Assembly: GCA_014607495.2 (NCBI GenBank)
Contig: CP053167.1
Span: forward strand, 11,470,001-11,534,000
Length of the DNA stretch: 64,000 nt
Origin: Carposina sasakii
Lineage: Eukaryota > Arthropoda > Insecta > Lepidoptera > Carposinidae
Reading direction: 5' to 3'
Shown: positions 36,602 through 43,335 of the stretch, piece after piece
How positions within the stretch are numbered: position 1 is the stretch's first letter
Layout of the letters: each line of letters starts with the position of its first letter
Notes under the pieces: generated by a model
Databases searched by the model: none
Seen by the model: the letters and a program-made list of their open reading frames with translations, nothing else
Told to the model about the DNA's origin: nothing
Position numbers and translations under genes: made by a program

Positions 36602-38021
36602 CAACGCAGCAAAATTCGTATGAACACAATGGAACATTTAATTTAATTTAGAAAAGAGATGGTAAAATTCGTCATCCGAGTAATTGACCCGGTGGCTCAG
36701 TGGTGAGAGCGCTGGCACGCGGAATGCAGAGGTCGTGGGTTCGATTCCCACCCGGGTGAGGAATTTTTTCCATTTCTTTATTAATAATTTTGAAACATTT
36801 AATCTAAAAAATTCAAAAAAATTCTTGAAATCTCGGTATTTCAGATTAAATGTTCCCCTGCCTTTATCCCATATTTATGGGGTCGGCGCGATATGGTTTC
36901 TTTCCATAGAAAAAAGAGTTTCTTTCGTAACTCACATTACCAAAGATTTCACATTTGGCTAGTACTCATCTATTTTAATATTAATTTTATATTATGATGT
37001 TTCTATACTTATGATGATGATACTTATGAATAGGCCGCGTGGTGCCGGCAGAGTAGAATTCGTACCACCCCATGTCTGCCCGTGGGTATCGTACGAGGCG
37101 AATAAGGGTTTCCGGGAGGTGGGTAGCAGCGCCTCCCGTGTTGACAACATAGTCCAGAATACAAACTGCGGTCACCAACCCGCCTGCCCAGCGTGGTGAC
37201 TATGGGCAAATACCCCCCATGGCAGTCTTGTGTCGTGCCCTGGGGGAGGCCTACGTCCAGCAGTGGACTACAATAGGCTGATGATGATGACTTATGAATA
37301 ATTTTTCTATAATGTTGCTTAATTAATTCCTACCCATGACATAAGGTCCTTAGGGATCTTAGTCTGGGACTGGTTAATGTGTTGTGAAGTGTGTGCAATT
37401 TATTTATGGTTATTGAAATTGCCTATAAGCCTCATACTAATGTACTGTTGTCTTCCCTCGCAGGTGTCGTTCCAGCAGACATTCGAGGCGAAGCGTTCCG
37501 CACACCTGCTGGAATTACAGCACAAGGAGGACGAGATGAAGCAGGTGTTCGTGCAGCGAGTCAAGGACAAGGAGGCCGAGCTCAAGGAGGCAGAGAAGGA
37601 GGTCAGGACCTAACCTCCTTTCTACAACCTAACTGTTAGGGTCACTGCGTACATACGAGTACACACGGCCTGCGGGAAAAATGAGAATGCTAGTGATTTC
37701 CGAATTGTAATATTTCCATGTAAATTTTATATTTAAGAAGTCGCGATCATGTTTTCGTGCTATCTGTGCCAACTGCCTATCTATGCTGTTTTATAAACAG
37801 AAGAACCACTTCAATACATATAACAACTTCTTTACATAATCTGTGTTACCTTACAGCTGCACGCGAAGTTCGACAAGCTGAAGAAGGAACACACCGAGGA
37901 GAAGAAACGTCTCGAGGAACTGCGCAAGCGCAACGAGGACGACGCGCTCGAGTTCCATCGCCGCAAGGCTGCCAACCTCGCGGGACACACGCTCACGCTC
38001 GGCAAGGGCAAGAAGAAGTAG
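24153..38021 (+). CDS. Sep2: Septin, SEPT6 group (nine exons, complete coding sequence)
   Basis: A filament-forming GTP-binding protein that assembles with other septins into hetero-oligomers at the cell cortex, cytokinetic furrow and ring canals. Joining exons 24153-24182, 24570-24690, 25851-25993, 31344-31530, 34034-34152, 35339-35531, 35832-35995, 37464-37601 and 37857-38021 gives 1260 nt, 419 residues and a TAG stop, every junction GT-AG and in phase. Motifs: N-terminal VGFDSLPDQ (25-33), P-loop GETGLGKS (51-58), G3 DTVG (103-106), G4 AKAD (186-189), septin unique element about 260-301, then a heptad-rich coiled coil about 324-400 and a Lys-rich end. The [15 protein letters not shown] start and the [18 protein letters not shown] coiled coil place it with SEPT6/8/10/11 and fly Sep2/Sep5. 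Members of this group usually bind GTP without hydrolysing it. Whether it is the Sep2 or Sep5 orthologue is not decided here. Confidence 0.93.
24570..24690 (+). CDS. Sep2: Septin exon 2
   Basis: Codes for residues 11-51, including VGFDSLPDQ and the beta strand into the P-loop. Acceptor TTTTTAG, donor G|GTAAGT. It splits the first Gly codon of the P-loop. Confidence 0.92.
24691..25850 (+). other. Septin intron 2
   Basis: 1160 bp. A SINE scrap lies near 25490-25575 (TTTGTTTCCAAGTCATGGAT, shared with the SINE at 26307-26557). The stretch 25615-25740 shares GGAATTGGAATTCTTTCATT and GACTTGCCACCC with 4530-4620, an old dispersed repeat. The rest shows nothing. Confidence 0.6.
25851..25993 (+). CDS. 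Sep2: Septin exon 3 (P-loop)
   Basis: Residues 51-98. Completes GETGLGKST, the Walker A/G1 motif that holds the nucleotide phosphates, and the switch I region. Donor AAG|GTATGT. Confidence 0.93.
26139..27431 (-). pseudogene. maT-type (DD37D) Tc1/mariner transposase, inactivated
   Basis: A cut-and-paste DNA transposase in septin intron 3. From the ATG at 27431 about 270 residues are open: paired helix-turn-helix region, GRPRS linker (59-63), first catalytic Asp in FTDEKIF (D151), second in QQDSAPAH (D247). Near 26620 the frame shifts; the next frame contains the conserved [13 protein letters not shown] block, whose last Asp would give about 37 residues after D247, the spacing of the maT clade. 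The gene is then interrupted by a SINE (26307-26557). The C-terminal 53 codons resume at 26301 and stop at 26139. Frameshift plus insertion make it dead. Terminal inverted repeats were not resolved. Confidence 0.85.
26307..26557 (+). mobile_element. tRNA-derived SINE inserted in the mariner transposase
   Basis: Has a Pol III A-box-like TGGTCTAGTAGG and B box GGTTCGAATCC, a body with GAGTCATGGATGTTTCTATT and GACACAAGACCTTAGGGATC, and a 3' run of about 23 A. It is flanked by a 5-bp duplication AATTC at 26302-26306 and 26558-26562. Removing it restores the transposase reading across the junction, so the insertion boundaries are well defined. A second copy is at 50468-50715 and a 3' fragment at 37327-37395. 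Confidence 0.88.
27676..28202. repeat. Long inverted repeat, two 184-bp arms
   Basis: Arm 27676-27859 and arm 28019-28202 are near-perfect reverse complements. Each outer end reads TTAACYGACTTCAAAG and each inner end GTCGGTGCCAGCC. The spacer of 159 bp is unrelated. Transcribed within the septin pre-mRNA it would form a long double-stranded hairpin. Confidence 0.9.
28283..28652. mobile_element. MITE family B, copy in septin intron 3
   Basis: Ends TACAGGGTG and CATCCTGTA, about 370 bp. Internal blocks ACGCGCGTAGCAAGATTTTT, CACTAGACACTATAAATTTC and GAGTACGTACCCTTCGTTAA match 56434-56818 in the opposite orientation. Non-autonomous. Confidence 0.85.
28654..29921. repeat. Minisatellite, ten units of 129 bp with higher-order structure
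   Basis: The landmark CCTAACCGTTAAGGAGTT occurs at 28691, 28833, 28962, 29091, 29220, 29349, 29478, 29607, 29736 and 29865: steps of 129 bp except the first (142). Units fall into types by the letters before TACTG (TTGCAG, TTGCTG, TGGCCG) that repeat in order, giving a 387-bp higher-order unit from 28962, broken by one duplicated TGGCCG unit. Because 129 is a multiple of three, the minus strand is open for 298 codons (28749-29645). No known protein is recognised and the frame is most likely accidental. Confidence 0.92.
30340..31343 (+). other. 3' part of septin intron 3
   Basis: AT-rich DNA up to the exon 4 acceptor. No exon or clear repeat was recognised. Confidence 0.5.
31344..31530 (+). 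CDS. Sep2: Septin exon 4 (G3 / switch II)
   Basis: Residues 99-161. Contains DTVGYGDQ, the G3 and switch II segment, and the conserved [14 protein letters not shown] helix and [13 protein letters not shown] strand. Acceptor CTTTTCAG, donor G|GTGAGT. Confidence 0.93.
32370..32560 (-). mobile_element. tRNA-like retroposon, copy 1
   Basis: The minus strand has GACCCGGTGGCTCAGTGGTG, an anticodon-arm-like segment, a T arm GTGGGTTCGATTCCCAC and CGGGTGAGG, followed by AATTTTTTCCATTTC. Upstream it carries GAGATGGTAAAATTCGTCAT and CTATCGGGACGAAAAATAAC. The same arrangement is at 36640-36790 and 58130-58350. The tRNA fold is imperfect, so a repeat rather than a functional tRNA gene. Confidence 0.75.
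32648..32836. mobile_element. Fold-back MITE family F, copy 1
   Basis: Ends CCCCCTTATTACC and GGTAATCAGGGGG. Inner arms share CAAAGTGATAGCGAAAATTG and its complement, with TTGTACAATATTCG in the right arm. Other copies: 33619-33813, 40019-40194, 43629-43796. Confidence 0.85.
33308..33402. mobile_element. MITE family D, fragment
   Basis: Left end ATGGTCGATTCTGAGCGACA with ACTTAAAACGTAAACTTAAA and the internal CCTCTCCATTCTTAACATAA; the right arm is missing. Confidence 0.65.
33619..33813. mobile_element. Fold-back MITE family F, copy 2
   Basis: Ends CCCCCTGATTACGTAAAAGC and TTAGGTAATAAGGGGG. Arms contain AATAGCAAAGCCGAAGCAAA and a TTTCGCTATCGC series. Internal TACGTAATACGAATTTGACA matches 43629-43796. 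Confidence 0.85.
34034..34152 (+). CDS. Sep2: Septin exon 5 (G4)
   Basis: Residues 161-200. Contains the conserved [12 protein letters not shown] and [14 protein letters not shown] is the G4 guanine-specificity motif. Donor AAG|GTATAC. Confidence 0.93.
34533..34794. mobile_element. Fold-back MITE family A, copy 2
   Basis: Ends TACAGGGTGTAACAGAAAGG and TTTGTTACATCCTGTA, with both arms carrying GTAAATAGCCCACTATAG-type sequence. Same length as copy 1 (262 bp). Confidence 0.85.
34945..35160 (+). repeat. Dispersed repeat family D, long copy
   Basis: Blocks: ATAATCACGCCTTTATCCCT, GGGTAGGCAGAGCACCA, CATGGTGCCACTTCTGACCA, GTAGTGACAGGTGGTCAG, TATGCCCGGGAAGAGAAGCA. The same order is at 53920-54145. 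Confidence 0.75.
35339..35531 (+). CDS. Sep2: Septin exon 6
   Basis: Residues 201-265. Carries the [13 protein letters not shown] and PFAVVGST segments of the G domain and the [11 protein letters not shown] start of the septin unique element. The donor is GTCCGT, weaker than consensus. Acceptor CCTTTCAG. Confidence 0.92.
35615..35785 (+). pseudogene. LINE 3' tail relic in septin intron 6
   Basis: Diverged counterpart of 37090-37270: TTTACGGGAAGTGGGTCCTA, TGTTGACAACATAGTGCA, AAACTGTGGTCAC, TATGGCAGTAGCCTTGTGTT and CCTACGTCCAGCAG. Noncoding now. Confidence 0.6.
35832..35995 (+). CDS. Sep2: Septin exon 7 (septin unique element, start of coiled coil)
   Basis: Residues 265-319, from VENESHCDF through [17 protein letters not shown] to GDNKP. 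The exon is taken to end at CCG before GTCAGT, because exon 8 then continues [11 protein letters not shown] exactly as in the SEPT6 family. The last 56 nt of the exon plus the donor are tandemly repeated downstream (see 35940-36611), so up to six further copies of the same donor exist. Confidence 0.88.
35940..36611 (+). repeat. Tandem amplification of exon end, splice donor and CA microsatellite
   Basis: Seven copies of a block that begins GACAACGCAGGCTGCTGCAG, runs through the last 56 nt of septin exon 7 and its GTCAGTG donor, and ends in a (CA)n tract. Starts: 35940, 36065, 36152, 36239, 36328, 36415, 36506, with a truncated eighth at 36600. Steps are 125, 87, 87, 89, 87, 91 and 94 bp; only the CA tract varies. 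Exonic parts look identical. Long ORFs across this block in all frames come from the repeat itself. Confidence 0.95.
36640..36790 (+). mobile_element. tRNA-like retroposon, copy 2
   Basis: GAGATGGTAAAATTCGTCAT, then GACCCGGTGGCTCAGTGGTG, the T-arm GTGGGTTCGATTCCCAC and AATTTTTTCCATTTCTTTAT. Nearly identical to the minus-strand copy at 32370-32560. It sits directly after the septin repeat array. Confidence 0.78.
37020..37290 (+). pseudogene. Non-LTR retrotransposon 3' end in septin intron 7
   Basis: Sequence typical of a lepidopteran LINE 3' end: GTTTCCGGGAGGTGGGTAGC, GTTGACAACATAGTCCAG, TGCCCTGGGGGAGGCCTACG, CCAGCAGTGGACTACAATAG, ending in a GATGATGATGA tail. Short frames on both strands are remnants only. 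Confidence 0.6.
37327..37395 (+). mobile_element. SINE 3' fragment
   Basis: CATGACATAAGGTCCTTAGG, GATCTTAGTCTGGGACTGG and TTAATGTGTTGTGAAGTGTG match the 3' body of the SINE at 26307-26557. Confidence 0.7.
37464..37601 (+). CDS. Sep2: Septin exon 8 (coiled coil)
   Basis: Residues 320-365, [11 protein letters not shown] then [19 protein letters not shown]. Donor GAG|GTCAGG is weak; if the intron is retained the frame adds Val-Arg-Thr and stops at 37611, which would give a shorter septin with a truncated coiled coil. Confidence 0.9.
37857..38021 (+). CDS. Sep2: Septin exon 9 (C-terminus)
   Basis: Residues 366-419: end of the coiled coil ([16 protein letters not shown]), then a basic tail ending Gly-Lys-Gly-Lys-Lys-Lys and TAG. 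Acceptor TTACCTTACAG. Confidence 0.92.
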   Translation: MHAKFDKLKKEHTEEKKRLEELRKRNEDDALEFHRRKAANLAGHTLTLGKGKKK

Positions 38022-38108
38022 CGTGAGTACTGAGCCTACTGCCGCAAGGCTGCCAACCTCGCGGGACACAAGTAGCATGAGTGCCAACTGCCGAGCACTG
38101 AGCCTACT
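37961..38108 (+). repeat. Tandem duplication across the septin stop codon
   Basis: CCGCAAGGCTGCCAACCTCG and the next 9 bases (37961-37989) recur at 38042-38070. The flanking AGTAGCRTGAGT and ACTGAGCCTACT also appear twice. The second copy reads into an AAG-TAG in the same way, so it is a ~80-bp duplication of the gene's 3' end. Confidence 0.85.
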
Positions 38109-38603
38109 TCCGCGCTTCTTCATGCTCATTTGGATCTAATGTATTCATTATTACACAAGCAGAAATCATCATAAAAAGAAAACCTAAGTTTTTGAAGATG
38201 GATGTTTTATCTCACGCAAAAACGGAATTTCTGAACGGATTTTCATGAAATATTATTTATATTCTGTAGTGAGGTTTTTTTAAATGTAAAACAGCTGTCA
38301 TAGTTTAATTGCCACACACATAATAATTTTATATGAGTACATTAAAAAAACAAGTAACATCTGTCTAAATAAACATGATATTTCTGGGGTGCCTCAAGGT
38401 TCTCTGTTCGGACCATTGTTCTTAATAATCCACTTATCAGTTTAGCATTACCTAGTAGAGTATATGAATATGGTATCCTCATCATTCTCAGCCATGAGAA
38501 GTCCACTGCTGAACATAGGCGTCCCCCAAATCTAAAGTATTTGTAATATTTATTTATTTATATCTAAATTATAACTAATTGTCAAATTTCTTTTTTTTTT
38601 CAG
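38023..38603 (+). other. Possible intron in the septin 3' UTR
   Basis: A consensus donor GTGAGT begins one base after the TAG stop, and a strong acceptor (a run of 11 T then CAG) ends at 38603. Joining would remove the duplicated stop region and a LINE-tail relic near 38480-38530. The junction would be too close to the stop to trigger decay. Not proven without transcripts. Confidence 0.4.
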
Positions 38604-39373
38604 CTTGAAGCCATTATCTTGACACCAGCACACAACATACAGATCCTTGGTTTTACATTACAAGTAACTTGGTCACGGGTCCCTTCGACCGCACTTTGCC
38701 TATCTTCGTATGACTTAAAAAGGTTTCTAGAGTCCTTAATAGCACTTATAGATATTGCTGTAAACTCCTAAAAGTACTGCAAGTCTAAGCCTGATTATGA
38801 TTTGAATAGATACTCATATTTTGAATTATTACTCAGTGGATTTGGCCAAAATGAAATATTTATTAAATAGATAATGCAAGATGAGTTACTAAAGACTACC
38901 AAATGTATTAATATTATTTTATTATTATTAGTGACTATGAATAAATTAGGTTAAGAATAATACTCGTGTGCATTCAATCTTGAATAATTATAGCAAGAAT
39001 TCTCTTGAAAATTAAATAATCCATTATAATTACATACTAATTATGTTGATACACTTTACCACATGGTTATCGCACCGGGTAACATATAGTATGTAAGTTT
39101 TATAAATGAAAATGCTAAACATAGTTGTGTTTAAATAGTTTATTTATTAGCTACATATGAAATGTCGCTTTTTTAACATTCAATGATTTAGTGACTATAT
39201 AAATGAAAATGCATACATATTTAAATAGAGTTTATATCTTGCTTACAAAGAAAATCAACTTATAAGGCTGTAATTATTTAGATATTATTTACACTTGTAA
39301 GTAAATATTTAACAATTAGCCCATGTGAAAATATATCATGTAACTACAAACCAAATATGGCTATTTTCAATTT

Positions 39374-39508
39374 AGGACTGATTTTAGGACTCAACGTCAG
39401 ATAACCTTTCAAAAGAACAAAGTATTTCTCCAAAACTTGATCATAATAGAGACAACACCAACTTTATTCTTCTGATAGGCTTATCTGACGTTTGGAAAAA
39501 TCAGCCCT
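39374..39508. mobile_element. MITE family C, copy 3
   Basis: Ends AGGACTGATTTTAGG and CGTTTGGAAAAATCAGCCC. Internal CCAAAACTTGATCATAATAG and CTTATCTGACG match copies at 4841 and 6227. Confidence 0.75.
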
Positions 39509-40018
39509 TAATAAACATATTTTGTTTTTTGGTTGTTTCATATGTTTCACCTCTTTTTAGGAACATTCTAGAGCATTTCTTATAGTAGATATGTACTCGC
39601 CATATCGGTATAGATCTGCCTTTATATAGTAAAAACAATAGAATAAAATATAATAATCAGCTCTCTAAGTATAAAGGACGGAATATAATTAATACAATAT
39701 CTTATTTCTTATTTGATACTCGCATTTATCGATTCATTCCTTATGTGTATTTTGTATACTTTTATACTTATTTTCCTAATTATTTAATTACGTACCTAAC
39801 TGAGGTATTTAATAAAATTGTGAAATCAATTTTGTTCTTTCATTGTTAATGACAAATGTTAATATAGCAAACCAAAAAGATTGGTTCGTTTTTACAGAAG
39901 GAACTGACACATCTTGGTTTGCTGTATTCCGTGATGACATTGAGAATTATATATTTATTTGCACCGATTGGGTAAAGTACAAAGTTATAGAGCGAGCCTA
40001 AGGCCTAATTCGCACGGC

Positions 40019-40194
40019 CCCCCTGATTACGTAAACGCAATAGCAAATCCGAAGCCGCGCGATCGCGATAATTTGAGAGTGTGCGTGCGCACAACGAGCG
40101 CTCGGCGTCCTCCCGCGCCCCGCACCTCGCCCCGCGCACACCCAATAATCGCGATCGCTCGGCTTTGCTATTGCTTTTACGTAAACAGGGGGCG
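40019..40194. mobile_element. MITE family F, copy 3, GC-rich interior
   Basis: Ends CCCCTGATTACGTAAACGCA and TTTTACGTAAACAGGGGG match family F, but the interior has been replaced by CG-rich sequence with its own inverted repeat (CGCGATCGCGAT / ATCGCGATCGC). This is an internal exchange within the family. Confidence 0.75.
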
Positions 40195-40699
40195 GGAGCT
40201 TTTTCAACGTACGTTAAAAAAACATTCTAACAGGACAAATGCATTCCCTGATACATGTTCGCACGCTCGCCCGCGCGTTTAAAACGCAAAGCTTTTTTAT
40301 CGAACAGTGTTGCATTTTGAGCGCTGGGCGTTAAACTCAACAATCACATGGTGTGTGTTATAAAAGCGCTAACGCTGAGTTTTAACGCAAAGTTTATTAA
40401 ACTCCCGTGCGAATCAGGCCTTACGTACAATGATCCGTAGGCGATAATTTCACAGAATACTGTTTGACGTCCTTACCATATTTACCTTACATAATTTTTT
40501 TAAAACGAAAAACCGACTTCTCGAGCTTACTAAAGTAAAATTTAACTAAAGGGCAAATATATATTGCGTTATGCCGTGTACGAAGTTTAGGAGGCATAAT
40601 ATTGTCAGATTTATATAATTTTTATATAAAATAGGCCACATGACAAAAGAGAAAAAGGACTAGGCTTCGAAACTTTACGTCTGACAATATGATGATAAT

Positions 40700-41121
40700 G
40701 ATGACCTCCGACCAATTTCGGTTATGGCGACCACTTCTACTCCTAGATATTACTAAGTTGGCGTTCATGCGCTCGGAGATGGCTTACATTTACATAGCCA
40801 ATCTTCGCCCTGAACGCCCGCGCACACAGAGGACAGGTTAGTGCGCCATTATTGTATTATAGATAATGGCAGCAGGAGGACGAGTCTTTAGTTCACCACG
40901 TTTAGCGTCAAGGTCAGCTTGACGCTGCTCCTCGAACTCGTGTACTTGCTTTATCACCGTCCTGCGCCACTCTGGTCGTTGTGCTAGTTCAGAAAAGAAG
41001 ATGCTTTTAGCCAATCTCTCCTCCGCCATACGAGACACATGACCGCACCACCGAAGCTGCCGACGCATTAAGTAGGCCTCAATGGCACTTACATTGGCTC
41101 TTCGCAATACTTCGGTATTAC
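40700..41121 (-). pseudogene. Non-LTR retrotransposon ORF2 C-terminal fragment
   Basis: The minus frame contains [20 protein letters not shown] then [11 protein letters not shown], the hallmark C-terminal segment of a large class of insect LINE reverse transcriptases, followed by [12 protein letters not shown]. Further downstream, after a frame change, there is a CPLCARAFRAKIG zinc-knuckle-like end typical of the same elements. It is cut off upstream where the fold-back arm starts. Confidence 0.7.
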
Positions 41122-41255
41122 CACAGAGATCTATAGAGTGGCCGTGGGGGCGTGGGCGGTGTAATTGAACTATGAACAAAATAGGCAAACATCGCGAAAA
41201 CGCAATCAGTCGGGACTTGATTGCCTAACGCGTCACACGGGAGTGTTTTTTTATA

Positions 41256-41326
41256 ATGCCTGCTTGTTCAGTGGTTGTGTGCAAGAATCGAAGTGACCAT
41301 AAACTTGAAGGGGTCACTTTTCATAG
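41256..41326 (+). pseudogene. THAP-like first exon in the left arm
   Basis: ATG at 41256 opens 24 codons: Met-Pro-Ala-Cys-Ser-Val then Cys-Lys-Asn-Arg, ending Val-Thr-Phe-His-Arg at an AG|GTAAGT donor (41327). This fits the start of a THAP zinc finger (M-x-x-C-x(4)-C-x-N-R ... F-H-R-F-P), which is often split by an intron here. No continuing exon was found, so it is a remnant. Confidence 0.55.
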
Positions 41327-41922
41327 GTAAGTACAATAATAATTTTGTTTTCTAGCATTTATACCCAAATTTCATTTTATTTCGTTAAAATAATTTTCAC
41401 TGAGTGACATATGTAACCTAACGATTGAACCTAATACATTGCTCGCTAAGTGTAGCGTGCCTGGTGTTGAAATCAGTTTGACCGAGTGATGATAATTGCG
41501 CATATGGAATCGGTCGCTCCCGCGCACGGCCGCTGCTAAGCGCTTTGACATAGAGTTGTACCTGTCATTTCTTGTTGTCGATACGTCACGTTGCCGCGAA
41601 TAGTACCTACGAGTAATAACTAATGTTAAGTAGATAATTTTGAGAGTTTAAAAAATATTATGTTTATGTAAAACAATGGTGAATTACTTATTATTATTAG
41701 TGTAACAAAGTACCTAAATTAATGTAGATGTGTGCAAAGTCAACTTTCTTTATTTTTGTGTTTCTTATCAAACTGATTTCAACACCAGGCACGCTACACT
41801 TAGCGAGCAATGTATTAGGTTCAATCGTTAGGTTACATATGTCACTCAGTGAAAATTATTTTAACGAAATAAAATGAAATTTGGGTATAAATGCTAGAAA
41901 ACAAAATTGTTATTGTACTTAC

Positions 41923-41993
41923 CTATGAAAAGTGACCCCTTCAAGTTTATGGTCACTTCGATTCTTGCACACAACCACTGAACAAGCAGGCAT
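41923..41993 (-). pseudogene. THAP-like first exon in the right arm (inverted copy)
   Basis: Mirror copy of 41256-41326 with the same 24 codons and the same donor, on the minus strand. Two head-on copies point toward the shared spacer. Confidence 0.55.
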
Positions 41994-43211
41994 TATAAAA
42001 AAAACACTCCCGTGTGACGCGTTAGGCAATCAAGTCCCGACTGATTGCGTTTTCGCGATGTTTGCCTATTTTGTTCATAGTTCAATTACACCGCCCACGC
42101 CCCCACGGCCACTCTATAGATTTCTGTGTCGATAACAAATTTATCGACAGTCAATCACTAGCGTACGTGTGAAATTTGTTGAATGTATTTGCTATACTGA
42201 GGCGCGTACTTACACAGTAGATAGCAATGTGTGCGCGCCAATGAGAGTACCGCCTTAAATGTGTGAGTGTCAGAGATTTATCAATGTTGGGTGTAATTTA
42301 TGTTATTATTTAGATGTCAATGTAAGTGTGGCTTATAGCCGCTTACATCAGAACTCAAACTAAGTGTGCTTAGCGGCCCATCTCCTGTGTTTCTGTTATC
42401 TATGGGTATTACGCACTCGGTTGGACCATCTGATTCTCATGATGGATCGGAGGCACTTGAGTTGGAATCGATCCAGAGTGCGTATGTGTCGACGGTACAT
42501 GCACCACGCCTCGGAGGAATATAAGAGATTTAGCAGCACAACAGCCATGTACACACTTATTTAAGCAACATATAATTACACTCCTTCTTCCTGCCCTGTT
42601 CCCAATCATTTGGGGTCGGTGCAATATGTAGGTACTCTTTTTTCATTCATCCCTATTATCCCTCATCTCGTTATTCTCATGTCTACCTCTTCCTCTATAA
42701 CCATCTTACTTCGGACACGGCTTAACGCAACATATAATTTCATGACTTAACACAATTATCTTCATCTTCATAAGCCTATTGCAGTCCATTACTGGACGTA
42801 GGCCCCCCCTGCCATAGGGGGATTTTGTTACTAAAAAGTTCCACTATCTGTTTTTCGGCGGCTCCATCATCAGACCCTCGTTTCCTTTATATTATGTGTA
42901 GCTGACCAAAATTCTCTATAAAAATCTAAAAACGGACTACTCGTGCCTTTTATATTTGAGGATATCCCTAGATTCCTTAGAGATTTCATCATCAGATGTT
43001 ATGTTTTATATGTAGGTGATCAAAACGCCCAGTAAAAGTATAAAAACAGACTACATGTGCCTACAATATTCGAGGATTGCCCTCGATTTCTCCAAGATCC
43101 CATCATCAGATCCTGATATGGTGAATATGGGACCAACCTGGAAGTATACCATGACCAACTATAAAAAAAAATTGAAATCGGTTCATAAATGACGGAGTTC
43201 TGAGGTAACAC

Positions 43212-43215
<4 letters not shown>

Positions 43216-43293
<78 letters not shown>
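43216..43293. repeat. Poly(A) tract of 78 bases
   Basis: Uninterrupted A run inside the right end of family E. The equivalent site at 30137-30150 has about 12 A. The true length is uncertain in any assembly. Confidence 0.9.
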
Positions 43294-43294
<1 letters not shown>

Positions 43295-43335
43295 ATACAG
43301 ACGTATTGATAACCTCTCTTTTTGAAGTCGGTTAA

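Larger units (their letters stand above)
38604..40510 (+). other. Probable septin 3' UTR and downstream noncoding DNA
   Basis: No conserved coding. Candidate AATAAA polyadenylation signals occur near 39641 and 39811. MITE copies lie at 39374-39508 and 40019-40194. The end of the 3' UTR cannot be fixed. Confidence 0.4.
41122..42128. mobile_element. Large inverted repeat (fold-back) element carrying THAP-like exons
   Basis: Arms 41122-41480 and 41769-42128 (about 360 bp each) are almost perfect reverse complements around a 288-bp unique spacer. Outer ends read CACAGARATCTATAGAGTGG. Each arm includes GCGTCACACGGGAGTGTTTT and a short ATG frame followed by a splice donor (next entries). Probably a non-autonomous derivative of a DNA transposon whose transposase begins with a THAP finger. 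Confidence 0.85.
40511..43335. mobile_element. Family E repeat, long copy with nested insertions
   Basis: Begins AACCGACTTC and ends GAAGTCGGTT. The left part (40511-40690) matches 12354-12562 inverted, including the ATTGTCAGA hairpin. The right part (42565-43335) matches 11915-12360 inverted and 29940-30199, with tandem CATCATCAGA-type units and a poly(A) of 78. Between them lie a LINE fragment (40700-41121) and a fold-back element (41122-42128), so it is a nested cluster. Confidence 0.6.

Noticed and set aside
35940..36611. CRISPR-like regular repeats
   Set aside because: The spacers are CA microsatellite and the repeats are septin exon sequence in a eukaryotic genome.
35798..36651. Several overlapping ORFs of 60-280 codons on both strands
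   Set aside because: All are translations of the CA-rich exon-end repeat array; only the part to 35995 is septin coding.
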